A program made the position numbers and the translations under genes. Positions 1 through 5,466 of a stretch of DNA of 7,945 bases are shown piece after piece; position 1 is the first letter of the stretch; every line of letters begins with the position of its first letter. The stretch comes from JAJPJX01 sp964568355 (GTDB taxonomy: Bacteria > Acidobacteriota > Terriglobia > Bryobacterales > Bryobacteraceae). The stretch spans positions 1-7,945 of the forward strand of contig CAZMRK010000063.1 in the NCBI GenBank assembly GCA_964568355.1. The letters run 5' to 3'. The notes beneath the pieces were generated by a model. That model searched no databases and had not been told where the DNA came from. It saw nothing but the letters and a program-made list of their open reading frames with translations.

Positions 1-71
1 TTGATCGACACCACCTGCTCTTTGAGGTTGAGCGACTGGGGATCGATGCGTTTCACAATTGCTGTAGCCAT
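1..71 (-). CDS. rpsE: 30S ribosomal protein S5, N-terminal fragment (cut by window edge)
   Basis: S5 is a 30S protein near the decoding centre that takes part in translational accuracy. Only the first 23 codons are present, and the gene runs off the left edge. The visible N-terminus carries the stretch ID-PQSLNLKEQVVSI, which matches the usual S5 opening (Ile-Asp, then a LKE-VV-IN motif just before the RNA-binding domain). The ATG at 71-69 follows the rplR stop after 4 nt. A GGAG at 85-82, inside the last rplR codons, sits 10 nt upstream and supports this start. Gene order (L18 then S5) is the standard spc order. Identification rests on a short peptide plus synteny, but both agree. Nothing can be said about the catalytically relevant fidelity residues or the C-terminus. 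Confidence 0.93.
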   Translation of the reverse strand, partial: MATAIVKRIDPQSLNLKEQVVSI

Positions 72-75
72 CCGG

Positions 76-435
76 TTAAAACTCCAGTCCTGCTTCCCGG
101 GCCGCGTCGGCCAGAGCCTTCACGCGGCCATGATAGATGTAGCCGCCCCGGTCGAAGACCACCTTCTGAATGCCTTTTTCCCTGGCGCGCTCGGCGACCA
201 GCTTGCCGATCGCCTTGGCAGCGGCCACGTTGCCGCCATTGGTTTTGGTGGCTTTTTCGACCGAAGAAGCCGAGACTACGGTGACGCCGCGGCTGTCGTC
301 GATGAGCTGGGCGTAGATATGGGCCACGCTGCGGAACACTGCCAGGCGCGGCCGTTCCGAGGTACCCTGCACACGCTTGCGAATCCGCTCGTGAATCCGC
401 TGGCGAATTTCGTTTTTGGCAATTTTATGGATCAT
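76..435 (-). CDS. rplR: 50S ribosomal protein L18
   Basis: L18 binds 5S rRNA and, with L5, anchors it in the central protuberance of the 50S subunit. The 119-residue product is the normal length for bacterial L18. It has a basic, flexible N-terminus (many Arg/Lys in residues 1-28) followed by the family signature RPRLAVFRS at about residues 28-36. The sequence IYAQLIDD follows, and the C-terminal half carries the VVFDRGGYIYHGRVKALADAARE block that is typical of the family. The ATG overlaps the rplF stop as ATGA, so translation is probably coupled to L6. The stop is TAA, and rpsE follows after 4 nt. No truncation or unusual residue was noticed. Confidence 0.98.
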   Translation of the reverse strand: MIHKIAKNEIRQRIHERIRKRVQGTSERPRLAVFRSVAHIYAQLIDDSRGVTVVSASSVEKATKTNGGNVAAAKAIGKLVAERAREKGIQKVVFDRGGYIYHGRVKALADAAREAGLEF

Positions 436-968
436 TTACTCCCCGATCCGGTCTTTCCGACCTTCTTGCGCAGGGCCTCGCCCGTATAACGTACGCCCTT
501 GTTCTTATAGGGATCCGGCGGACGAAGCGCGCGGATATTGGCTGCGACCTGGCCCAGCAACTGCTTGTCATGCCCGCTCAGAACCAGGTGGGTCTGCTTG
601 TCGATTTTCAGGTCGACACCATCCGGGAGCAGGAATTCGATAGGATGCGAGTAGCCGAGGGTGAAGGTGGCGATTTTGCCCTTGACGTCGGCGCGGTAAC
701 CGATCCCGACGATGTCCAACTCCTTCGTAAAGCCGCTAGAGACACCGTGCACGGCATTGGCGGCCAGCGCGCGGGTGAGGCCGTGGAGGGCCGCATACTG
801 GTCGTCGCTGCGCAGAACTTCGAGCTTGCCGTCGGCCTGGCGGAAACTCACGCCTTCCGGGATCGGCACCCGCAGCTTGCCTTTGGGGCCGGTGACTTCC
901 AGCTCTTCGCCGATCTGCACCTTGACCGTCTGCGGCAGGGGAATCAGCTTTTTTCCAATTCTGGACAT
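432..968 (-). CDS. rplF: 50S ribosomal protein L6
   Basis: L6 sits at the base of the L7/L12 stalk of the 50S subunit near the sarcin-ricin loop and factor-binding site. The product is 178 residues, the usual length, with the two tandem alpha/beta L6 repeats (about 1-82 and 83-170). The opening MSRIGKKLIPLP is family-typical. The second repeat holds the signature PPDPYKNKGVRYTGE at residues 150-164, a variant of the conserved PP-PYKGKGIRY motif that contacts 23S rRNA. The tail GKTGSGSK is short and Gly/Ser/Lys-rich. The start lies 13 nt after the rpsH stop with only a weak AAGG-like ribosome site. The TGA stop overlaps the rplR start as ATGA. Confidence 0.98.
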   Translation of the reverse strand: MSRIGKKLIPLPQTVKVQIGEELEVTGPKGKLRVPIPEGVSFRQADGKLEVLRSDDQYAALHGLTRALAANAVHGVSSGFTKELDIVGIGYRADVKGKIATFTLGYSHPIEFLLPDGVDLKIDKQTHLVLSGHDKQLLGQVAANIRALRPPDPYKNKGVRYTGEALRKKVGKTGSGSK

Positions 969-981
969 AGATAAACCTTAC

Positions 982-1377
982 TTACCAGACGCGGCAGAGG
1001 ATCTCTCCGCCCACCTGCTCCTTATGCGCGTCCCGGCCGGTCATCACGCCGCGCGGCGTGGTCATAATGTTGATGCCGAGGCCACCGAGCACGCGAGGGA
1101 TGTCCTGGCGGCCGACGTAGACCCGGCACCCGGGCCGCGAAACCCGCTCGATGGTTGTGATGACGGGCGAATTGTTCGGCCCATACTTCAGGTAGATTTT
1201 GATGGTCTTCTTAGGACCTTCTTCGGCCACCTTGAAGTTGGCAATGTAGCCCTCTTCCTTCAGAATCCGCGCGATTTCGGTCTTCAATTTCGAGGCCGGC
1301 ACGTCCACTTTCGGATGCCGCGCCGTGATGGCGTTGCGCACGCGCGTCAACATGTCGGCGATGGGATCACTCGTCAT
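982..1377 (-). CDS. rpsH: 30S ribosomal protein S8
   Basis: S8 is a primary binder of the central domain of 16S rRNA. In E. coli it is also the autogenous repressor of the spc operon, acting on the rplE mRNA leader. The 131-residue product has the normal length and opens with MTSDPIADMLTRVRNA, the classic S8 N-terminus. The C-terminal rRNA-binding motif is seen as IMTTPRGVMTGRDAHKE at about residues 104-120. It usually reads STSPRGVMTD, so the two Ser positions are Met-Thr-Thr here, a mild divergence. The start is 9 nt after the rpsN stop, and the strong site GGAGG at 1387-1383 begins on the last base of that stop. Whether S8 regulates this cluster cannot be read from the sequence. Confidence 0.98.
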   Translation of the reverse strand: MTSDPIADMLTRVRNAITARHPKVDVPASKLKTEIARILKEEGYIANFKVAEEGPKKTIKIYLKYGPNNSPVITTIERVSRPGCRVYVGRQDIPRVLGGLGINIMTTPRGVMTGRDAHKEQVGGEILCRVW

Positions 1378-1382
1378 TCCTG

Positions 1383-1387
1383 CCTCC
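1383..1387 (-). promoter_or_regulatory. Strong Shine-Dalgarno site of rpsH, abutting the rpsN stop
   Basis: GGAGG on the minus strand starts at the G of the rpsN TAG stop and lies 5 nt before the rpsH ATG. It is the most consensus-like ribosome site seen in the window. Its fusion to the upstream stop codon suggests that terminating ribosomes hand over directly to S8. The spacing is at the short end of the usual range. Confidence 0.75.
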
Positions 1388-1572
1388 TACCAACTGGCCT
1401 TAATCACGCCGGGGATCTCGCCATTGAGCGCGAGCTGGCGGAAACACAGGCGGCAAACGCCGAACTTGCGCAGGTACCCGCGCGGCCGGCCGCAGCGCCA
1501 GCAGCGATTGCGATGCCGGCACTCGTACTTGGGCTTTTTCAAATCCTTGGCGATCTTAGCGGTTGTGGCCAT
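1387..1572 (-). CDS. rpsN: 30S ribosomal protein S14, short zinc-binding type (type Z)
   Basis: S14 belongs to the head of the 30S subunit and is needed for late assembly near S3 and S19. The product is 61 residues, the length of the short S14 class rather than the roughly 100-residue C-minus class. Two CxxC pairs, at Cys24/Cys27 and Cys40/Cys43, form the zinc knuckle. Between them comes GRPRGYLRKFG, and the protein ends in the family-typical GEIPGVIKASW. An additional Cys18 lies upstream of the knuckle. The reading frame is open further upstream to 1650, inside rplE, but that extension has no S14 similarity. The ATG at 1572 gives the standard MATTAKIAK start and leaves a 25-nt gap after rplE. 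The local ribosome site (GGGAAG about 12 nt upstream) is weak. The stop is TAG. Confidence 0.97.
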   Translation of the reverse strand: MATTAKIAKDLKKPKYECRHRNRCWRCGRPRGYLRKFGVCRLCFRQLALNGEIPGVIKASW

Positions 1573-1597
1573 CTTTACTCTTTCTTCCCTGAATTCC

Positions 1598-2140
1598 TTA
1601 CTGCCGGAAGGGCATCCCCAGGTGCCGCAGCAGCGCCAGGCCCTCGGCATCGGTTTTGGCCGTAGTGGTAATGGACACGTTCATGCCCTTGGTCTTTTCC
1701 ACCTTGGCGTAGTCAATCTCCGGGAAAATCAACTGTTCCCGGATTCCGAGCGTATAGTTGCCGCGGCCGTCGAAAGACTTGCTGGAGACACCGCGGAAGT
1801 CGCGGACGCGGGGCAGCGCCACATTCACCAGCCGGTCCAGAAACTCATACATCCGATCGCCGCGCAGCGTAACCATGCAGCCGATGGACATGTTCTCACG
1901 CAGCTTGAAGGCGGCGATGGACTTGCGAGCCTTGGTGACGACCGGCTTCTGTCCGGCGATCTGGCCCAACTCGTTCACGGCGCCGTCCATCAGCTTGGCG
2001 TTCTGGGTAGCCTCGCCCAAGCCGATATTGATCGAGATTTTGGAGAGCTTCGGCACCGCCATGACGTTGGAGTAGCCGAACTCCTTGACCAGGGCCGGAA
2101 CCACCGTTTTCAAATAGCGTTCTTTGAGTCGTGCTGCCAC
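1598..2140 (-). CDS. rplE: 50S ribosomal protein L5 (GTG start)
   Basis: L5 binds 5S rRNA and contacts the P-site tRNA and the S13 bridge at the central protuberance. The 180-residue product has the normal length. It shows KISINIGLGEA at about residues 34-44, GQKPVVTKARKSIAAFKLRE at 63-82, the domain with YEFLDRL around 98-104, and the hallmark RDFRGVSSKSFDGRGNYTLG-type stretch at 113-132. The end, HLGMPFRQ, is also standard. Translation starts at GTG (2140-2138) rather than ATG. This start is supported by the family N-terminus MAARLKERY, by GGAGAGG 9 nt upstream, and by the absence of a nearby in-frame ATG. It lies 3 nt after the rplX TAA stop. In E. coli S8 represses at this start, but no convincing S8-site mimic was recognised here. 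Confidence 0.98.
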   Translation of the reverse strand: MAARLKERYLKTVVPALVKEFGYSNVMAVPKLSKISINIGLGEATQNAKLMDGAVNELGQIAGQKPVVTKARKSIAAFKLRENMSIGCMVTLRGDRMYEFLDRLVNVALPRVRDFRGVSSKSFDGRGNYTLGIREQLIFPEIDYAKVEKTKGMNVSITTTAKTDAEGLALLRHLGMPFRQ

Positions 2141-2143
2141 TGC

Positions 2144-2512
2144 TTATTTCCTCTCCAGAGACTGCCCGCACTTGCGGCAAACCCGCGCGCGGCGGGTCTT
2201 TCCGCCAGGAGTGTGCTCCACGTGGTGGCCGATGCGAACCGGTCCGCATTGGGGGCACACGATCATCACGTTGGATACCGCAATGGGGCTTTCCCGCTCG
2301 GCGATACCACCCTTGATCTGCTTAGCGGGGTTCGGGCGCGTATGGCGCTTGATCATCCCCACATGCTCGACCAGAACGCGGCCCCGGGAGCTGTCGATAC
2401 TCAGCACACGGCCCGTCTTGCCCTTGTCCCTGCCGGCGATCACCTTGACGGTGTCGTTCTTCTTCAACTGAATCCGTACCGGCTGCGCCGGCTTCTTGCT
2501 TGCAAGTGCCAT
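2144..2512 (-). CDS. rplX: 50S ribosomal protein L24 with zinc-ribbon cysteines
   Basis: L24 is an early assembly initiator of the 50S subunit that binds the 5' end of 23S rRNA. Later it lies near the peptide-tunnel exit. The product is 122 residues, somewhat longer than the roughly 101-115 usual, mostly from an N-terminal extension (MALASKKPAQPVRIQ) before the KOW motif. That motif is NDTVKVIAGRDKGKTGRV at about residues 19-36. The middle carries GGIAERESPIAVSNVMIV. Two CxxC pairs, CPQC at 86-89 and CRKC at 112-115, point to a bound zinc, as in the C-plus class of L24. B. subtilis L24, by recall, lacks these cysteines. The start overlaps the rplN stop as TGATG (one shared base). The stop is TAA. 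Confidence 0.97.
   Translation of the reverse strand: MALASKKPAQPVRIQLKKNDTVKVIAGRDKGKTGRVLSIDSSRGRVLVEHVGMIKRHTRPNPAKQIKGGIAERESPIAVSNVMIVCPQCGPVRIGHHVEHTPGGKTRRARVCRKCGQSLERK
2150..2156 (-). promoter_or_regulatory. Shine-Dalgarno site of rplE
   Basis: GGAGAGG on the minus strand lies inside the last codons of rplX, 9 nt before the GTG start of rplE. It decides that this GTG is the real initiation codon. A small CTCT-GG-AGAG inverted repeat overlaps it (2151-2160). That could partly mask the site, but four base pairs around a 2-nt loop is unlikely to be stable. Confidence 0.7.
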
Positions 2513-2880
2513 CAGATCACCTCCGGCGCCAGGGACACGATTTTCATGAAGCGCTTGTCGCGCAATTCCCTGGCGACCGGTCCGAACACACGGGTCCCCA
2601 CCGGCTCGCCGACGTCATTGATCAGCACAGCCGCATTGGAGTCGAACCGGATATAGGTACCGTCCTTGCGGCGGGTTTCTTTGCGCATGCGCACGATCAC
2701 GCAGCGCACCACCTTGCCCTTCTTGATCTGCGAATCCGGCGCCGCCTCTTTGACGCTCGCCGTAATCACGTCTCCCAGGCCAGCCCGGAGACCGAGATCG
2801 CCGCCGCGGGGCAAGATGCACGACAAGCGCCGCGCGCCGCTGTTATCGGCGACCTCCAGAATCGTTCTCATTCCAATCAT
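2512..2880 (-). CDS. rplN: 50S ribosomal protein L14
   Basis: L14 lies on the 50S interface, contacts L19 and forms an intersubunit bridge with 16S rRNA; RsfS-type silencing factors dock on it. From the ATG at 2880 the product is 122 residues, exactly the family norm, opening MIGMRTILEVADNSGARR. Other landmarks are GDVITASVKEA at 37-47, KKGKVVRCVIVR at 53-64 with the typical Lys/Arg-rich loop RKETRRKDG following, the family motif GTRVFGPVARELR at 95-107, and the end FMKIVSLAPEVI. The frame is open upstream to a GTG at 2931, but the 17 added residues do not resemble L14. GGGAG at 2895-2891, 10 nt before the ATG, supports the shorter form. A 64-nt gap precedes the gene. Its TGA overlaps the rplX ATG by one base. 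Confidence 0.97.
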   Translation of the reverse strand: MIGMRTILEVADNSGARRLSCILPRGGDLGLRAGLGDVITASVKEAAPDSQIKKGKVVRCVIVRMRKETRRKDGTYIRFDSNAAVLINDVGEPVGTRVFGPVARELRDKRFMKIVSLAPEVI

Positions 2881-2910
2881 AGTCGCTTCGCTCCCGGGGA
2901 CCGGGGCCGG

Positions 2911-2929
2911 GGATCGAACGAATCGATCC
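2911..2929 (-). other. Perfect 7-bp hairpin in the rpsQ-rplN gap (S10/spc junction)
   Basis: The 64-nt spacer between rpsQ and rplN holds GGATCGA, a 5-nt loop, then TCGATCC, giving a perfect seven-pair stem. In the transcript it is followed by a run of C and G (ccGGCCCCGGTCCCCGGG), not by U residues. It is therefore not a canonical intrinsic terminator. It sits where E. coli separates its S10 and spc operons, so a role in mRNA processing, stability or translational control is possible but unproven. The rest of the spacer holds only the rplN ribosome site. No convincing -35/-10 pair was recognised. Confidence 0.5.
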
Positions 2930-2944
2930 ACCTGCCGCCAATCG

Positions 2945-3250
2945 CTACGCCTTCACATCCAATTCCGTGGGTTGCGGGCCGACCTGCGCCGCTCGGCGGA
3001 TGACATCCGCCAGACGCCAGCGCTTCAGCTTGCTCAGCGGGCGGCACTCCACGATACGCACCACGTCACCCAGCTTGGCGGTGCTGTTCTCGTCGTGGGC
3101 ATAGAACTTTTTGCGCTTGCCGATGATGCGCTTATACAGCGGGTGCGGCACACGCCGGCTCACCTCGACCACGATGGTCTTCTGCATCTTCACAGAGACC
3201 ACTTCGCCGACCTTCTCGTTCTTCAGCCCCTTTTGCGTCTGCTCGGCCAT
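2945..3250 (-). CDS. rpsQ: 30S ribosomal protein S17
   Basis: S17 is a primary 16S rRNA binder in the lower body of the 30S subunit, with an OB fold. The 101-residue product is a little longer than the roughly 84-90 of many bacteria, with a short charged N-terminus and a C-terminal extension (about residues 86-101). The core is unmistakable: VGEVVSVKMQKTIVVEV at 14-30, then VPHPLYKRIIGKRKKFYAHDE, then LGDVVRIVECRPLSKLKRWRL at 60-80. The last block is the standard S17 signature. The ATG follows the rpmC TAA with no intervening base. The stop is TAG, and it is followed by the largest spacer inside the cluster. In E. coli this gene closes the S10 operon. Confidence 0.98.
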   Translation of the reverse strand: MAEQTQKGLKNEKVGEVVSVKMQKTIVVEVSRRVPHPLYKRIIGKRKKFYAHDENSTAKLGDVVRIVECRPLSKLKRWRLADVIRRAAQVGPQPTELDVKA

Positions 3251-3454
3251 TTATTTCTTCTCTCCCGCCAGTTCCCGCTCCCGCAGCACGGTATAGATCC
3301 GGGCGCGGTCCTTTTTCATGGCGCGGACCTTCTTGAGCCCATCCATATGTCCCATGGACATCTGGAACTGGAGACGGAAGATCTGCTCCCCAATGCTCTG
3401 AAGCTGCTGCTGCAGCTCCGCCGTATCGAGATCGCGAACTTTTTGACCTTTCAT
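3251..3454 (-). CDS. rpmC: 50S ribosomal protein L29
   Basis: L29 is a small two-helix protein beside L23 at the exit of the peptide tunnel, part of the platform for trigger factor and SRP. The 67-residue product has the normal length. Two helices are predicted: residues 7-34 (LDTAELQQQLQSIGEQIFRLQF) and about 40-63, containing KVRAMKKDRARIYTVLRERE. These match the standard LR-EL-L--L--ELF-LRFQ and RIARI-TVLRE patterns. The turn between them, MSMGHMDGLKK, has Met/His residues where family members often have a T/G/Q-L-N stretch. The gene starts 3 nt after rplP and ends directly against rpsQ. Confidence 0.97.
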   Translation of the reverse strand: MKGQKVRDLDTAELQQQLQSIGEQIFRLQFQMSMGHMDGLKKVRAMKKDRARIYTVLRERELAGEKK

Positions 3455-3457
3455 CTG

Positions 3458-3874
3458 CTACTCCACCTGCCCGCGGGTAATGAACTTGGTTCGAAGGGGC
3501 AGTTTGTGCGCGGCCAGGCGCATGGCGGCAAGCGCCGTTTCCTGCGGCACACCTTCCATCTCAAATAAAATCTTGCCGGGGCGAACGACGGCAACCCACT
3601 GTTCCGGGGCTCCCTTTCCCTTACCCATACGGGTTTCGGCCGGCTTCTTGGTAATGGGCTTATCCGGGAACAGGCGGATCCAGACCTTTCCACCGCGCTT
3701 GATGAAGCGGGTCATGGCCACGCGGGCGGCTTCAATCTGCCGGTCCGTGATCCAGCCGCAGGACAAGACCTTGAGGCCATAATCGCCGAAAGCGATGCTC
3801 GAGCCGCGCCAGGCTTTGCCCGCCATGCGGCCGCGCTGCTGCTTCCGGTACTTGACCTTCTTGGGCATCATCAT
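3458..3874 (-). CDS. rplP: 50S ribosomal protein L16
   Basis: L16 helps shape the A-site tRNA and peptidyl-transferase region and is needed late in 50S assembly. The 138-residue product has the usual length. It shows KVKYRKQQRGRMAGKAWRG at about residues 6-24, FGDYGLKVL, RGGKVWIRLFPDKPITKKPAE at about 60-80, RMGKGKG following (this holds the Arg that is hydroxylated in E. coli), and the GKILFEMEGV segment. Three tandem ATG codons begin the frame. The first is preferred because homologues open with a MLMP-type N-terminus and because AAGGAG lies 10 nt upstream. That first ATG overlaps the rpsC stop as ATGA, so L16 translation is probably coupled to reading through the S3 tail. The stop is TAG. 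Confidence 0.98.
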   Translation of the reverse strand: MMMPKKVKYRKQQRGRMAGKAWRGSSIAFGDYGLKVLSCGWITDRQIEAARVAMTRFIKRGGKVWIRLFPDKPITKKPAETRMGKGKGAPEQWVAVVRPGKILFEMEGVPQETALAAMRLAAHKLPLRTKFITRGQVE

Positions 3875-4809
3875 GACTGAGATTCTCCTTCAGGGGTTTC
3901 GGCCGGTTTCGTCTCGGCCGGCGCATCCTGCCGGACCTCCTGCTTCCAGGAGGGTTGCGGCGACATCAGCGGAGGCAGAATCGGAGCGCTCGTGCCGCGC
4001 GCCGGGCGCGGCAGTTCAGCCGGAGGCGGAGCCTGCACCGCGCCGCCGGCAGGTTCGGCCGCCGCAACAGGAGGAGGTGGAGGAGCCTGGCGCCGGTCGC
4101 CGCGGTCACGATCCCGGTCGCGCCGCTCGGAGCGCTCCCGCCGGGGCTCGGGTTCGGCAGACAGGCCGCGCATGCGGCTGGCCGGATCGAGAATCTCGCC
4201 CTTATACAGCCAGGCCTTCACCCCGATCACGCCATACGTAGTGCGAGCTTCCGAGAAGCCATAATCGATATCGGCGCGCAGGGTGTGCAACGGAAGCTGA
4301 CCCTGCAGGTACCACTCGCTGCGGGCGATCTCGGCGCCGTTCAGGCGGCCGGAGACGCGCACCTTGATGCCCTTGCATCCGAAGCGGAGGGCCGAATCCA
4401 CCGCCTTGCGCATGGCGCGCCGGAAGGCTACGCGCTTTTCGAGTTGCAACGAGATCGATTCGGCCACAAGCTGGGCATCGAGCTCCGGTTTATGCACTTC
4501 CTGGATATCGATGAAGACATCGCGCTTGGTGCGCCGGGCCAGATCCTGCTTCAGCTTCTCGATCTCCGCGCCCTTACGGCCGATGATGATGCCGGGCCGC
4601 GAGGTTCGGATGGTGACGCGCAGCTTATTGCCGGGGCGGTCGACCTCGATCGAGCTGACGCCGGCAGACTTGAGGCGCGCGCGCAGAGTATCCTTCAGCT
4701 CCATGTCTTCCTGCAAGAGCTTGGAGTAGCCCTGTTTGGCAAACCAGCGGGAGCGCCAGGGCTTATTGAATCCGAGGCGAAACCCGTACGGATGTACTTT
4801 CTGTCCCAT
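3871..4809 (-). CDS. rpsC: 30S ribosomal protein S3 with long low-complexity C-terminal tail
   Basis: S3 lies at the mRNA entry of the 30S head and contributes to mRNA helicase activity with S4 and S5. Residues 1-208 are a complete S3. They include the N-terminal MGQKVHPYGFRLG, a type-II KH domain with GIIIGRKGAEIE (GRKG loop at 77-80), and the C-terminal domain with RVSGRLNGAEIARSEW at about 151-166, then GQLPLHTLRADIDYG and GVKAWLYKGEIL. Family members usually end within about 210-240 residues, but this one has 312. The added 104 residues have an Arg/Asp/Glu segment (222-240), a run of five prolines (243-247), then Pro/Ala-rich sequence and an acidic, Glu/Pro/Ser end. The tail is open, in frame and intact. 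It ends on an ATGA overlap with rplP. The start is 3 nt after rplV. Confidence 0.98.
   Translation of the reverse strand: MGQKVHPYGFRLGFNKPWRSRWFAKQGYSKLLQEDMELKDTLRARLKSAGVSSIEVDRPGNKLRVTIRTSRPGIIIGRKGAEIEKLKQDLARRTKRDVFIDIQEVHKPELDAQLVAESISLQLEKRVAFRRAMRKAVDSALRFGCKGIKVRVSGRLNGAEIARSEWYLQGQLPLHTLRADIDYGFSEARTTYGVIGVKAWLYKGEILDPASRMRGLSAEPEPRRERSERRDRDRDRGDRRQAPPPPPVAAAEPAGGAVQAPPPAELPRPARGTSAPILPPLMSPQPSWKQEVRQDAPAETKPAETPEGESQS
3885..3890 (-). promoter_or_regulatory. Shine-Dalgarno site of rplP inside the S3 tail codons
   Basis: AAGGAG on the minus strand lies 10 nt before the first of three tandem ATG codons of rplP. It is formed by the Glu-Gly-Glu codons near the end of the S3 tail. It supports the first ATG as the start. 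It also means the last tail codons serve both as S3 coding sequence and as the ribosome site for L16. Confidence 0.75.
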
Positions 4810-4812
4810 GCT

Positions 4813-5163
4813 TTACTCTTTCTCCGCCTCTTGCGCCGCCACTTTGATGACGATGTGAGACATGCGCCGCTGATACCGATAGGCGCGTCCCATCGGCGCA
4901 GGCCGGATCCGCTTCATGCGCGGCCCCTCATTGACATAAGCCTCCGACACCACCAGGCTGTCCACATCGACGTCCTCGAAGCGGTCCTGGGCATTGGCAA
5001 TAGCCGAGTGGAGAACCTTCTCCACGGTGGGCGCAATGCGCTTATTGGTCGTCCGCAGCGTGGTAATGGCCTGCCCGGCGTTCTTTCCCCGGATCAGGTC
5101 CACGACCAGACGCGCCTTCTGCGCGGAGATCCTGACATACCTGGCTTCTGCTCTCGCTTCCAT
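4813..5163 (-). CDS. rplV: 50S ribosomal protein L22
   Basis: L22 spans the 50S subunit, and its long beta-hairpin lines the peptide exit tunnel opposite L4 near the macrolide site. The 116-residue product has the usual length. N-terminal landmarks are RYVRISAQKARLVVDLIRGK at about residues 8-27, followed by the helix with VEKVLHSAIANAQ at 47-59. The tunnel hairpin, residues 78-104, contains NEGPRMKRIRPAPMGRA and RRMSHI. The Met-Lys-Arg hairpin-tip motif known from macrolide-resistance work in other bacteria is present in intact form, with no deletion. The gene begins 9 nt after rpsS, with GAGG directly behind the upstream TAA. It ends 3 nt before rpsC. Confidence 0.98.
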   Translation of the reverse strand: MEARAEARYVRISAQKARLVVDLIRGKNAGQAITTLRTTNKRIAPTVEKVLHSAIANAQDRFEDVDVDSLVVSEAYVNEGPRMKRIRPAPMGRAYRYQRRMSHIVIKVAAQEAEKE

Positions 5164-5172
5164 GATTGCCTC

Positions 5173-5463
5173 TTATGCCGGCTTGGCCGATTTCTCGGTG
5201 GCTGCCTTCACGGAGTGCCCTTTGAAGGTCCGCGTCGGCGAGAACTCACCTAGCTTGTGTCCAACCATGTTTTCGGTGATGTACACCGGAATAAACTTCT
5301 TCCCGTTGTGGACCGCAATGGTCTGGCCGACGAACTCCGGCAGCACCGTGGAACGGCGTGACCAGGTGCGGATCACCTTCTTGTCGTTGGCGGCGACCAA
5401 GGCCGCCACCTTCTTTTCCAGGTGGCCGTCGGTAAACGGTCCTTTCTTAATGGAACGCCCCAT
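5173..5463 (-). CDS. rpsS: 30S ribosomal protein S19
   Basis: S19 sits in the 30S head, pairs with S13 and contacts the A-site finger bridge of the 50S subunit. The 96-residue product has the normal length. The sequence is strongly conserved: MGRSIKKGPFTDGHLEKKV at the N-terminus, then KVIRTWSRRSTVLPEFVGQT at about 29-48, AVHNGKKFIPVYITENMVGHKLGEF at about 50-74, and the ending SPTRTFKGHSVKAATEKSAKPA, whose last few residues are variable in the family. The start is 3 nt after the rplB stop, and rplV follows after 9 nt. Nothing unusual was seen. Confidence 0.98.
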   Translation of the reverse strand: MGRSIKKGPFTDGHLEKKVAALVAANDKKVIRTWSRRSTVLPEFVGQTIAVHNGKKFIPVYITENMVGHKLGEFSPTRTFKGHSVKAATEKSAKPA

Positions 5464-5466
5464 ACG

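Noticed and set aside
1573..1650. A 26-codon upstream extension of rpsN
   Set aside because: It overlaps the rplE C-terminus in another frame, and the type-Z S14 length of 61 residues is already met from 1572.
712..1665. A 317-codon open frame on the plus strand opposite rplF, rpsH and rpsN
   Set aside because: It is an antisense shadow. The composition (Arg/Ala/Pro/His) follows from the opposite strand, and no coding evidence is independent of that.
1325..2656. A 443-codon open frame on the plus strand opposite rpsN, rplE and rplX
   Set aside because: It lies antisense to several well-conserved ribosomal genes and crosses their boundaries. Its product is rich in His, Arg, Leu and Ala, as expected from the reverse complement of GC-biased codons. 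No domain is recognisable.
2911..2929. The hairpin read as an intrinsic transcription terminator
   Set aside because: The stem is only 7 bp, and in the transcript it is followed by C/G runs with no U-tract. Essential spc genes follow at once, so a strong terminator is implausible.
2881..2931. A 17-codon GTG-started extension of rplN
   Set aside because: The added residues do not match L14 and cover the hairpin spacer. The ATG at 2880 with GGGAG 10 nt upstream gives the exact family length.
3955..5253. A 432-codon open frame on the plus strand opposite rpsC, rplV and part of rpsS
   Set aside because: It is antisense to conserved genes, spans three of them and shows no known motif. It is best explained by codon bias in GC-rich DNA.
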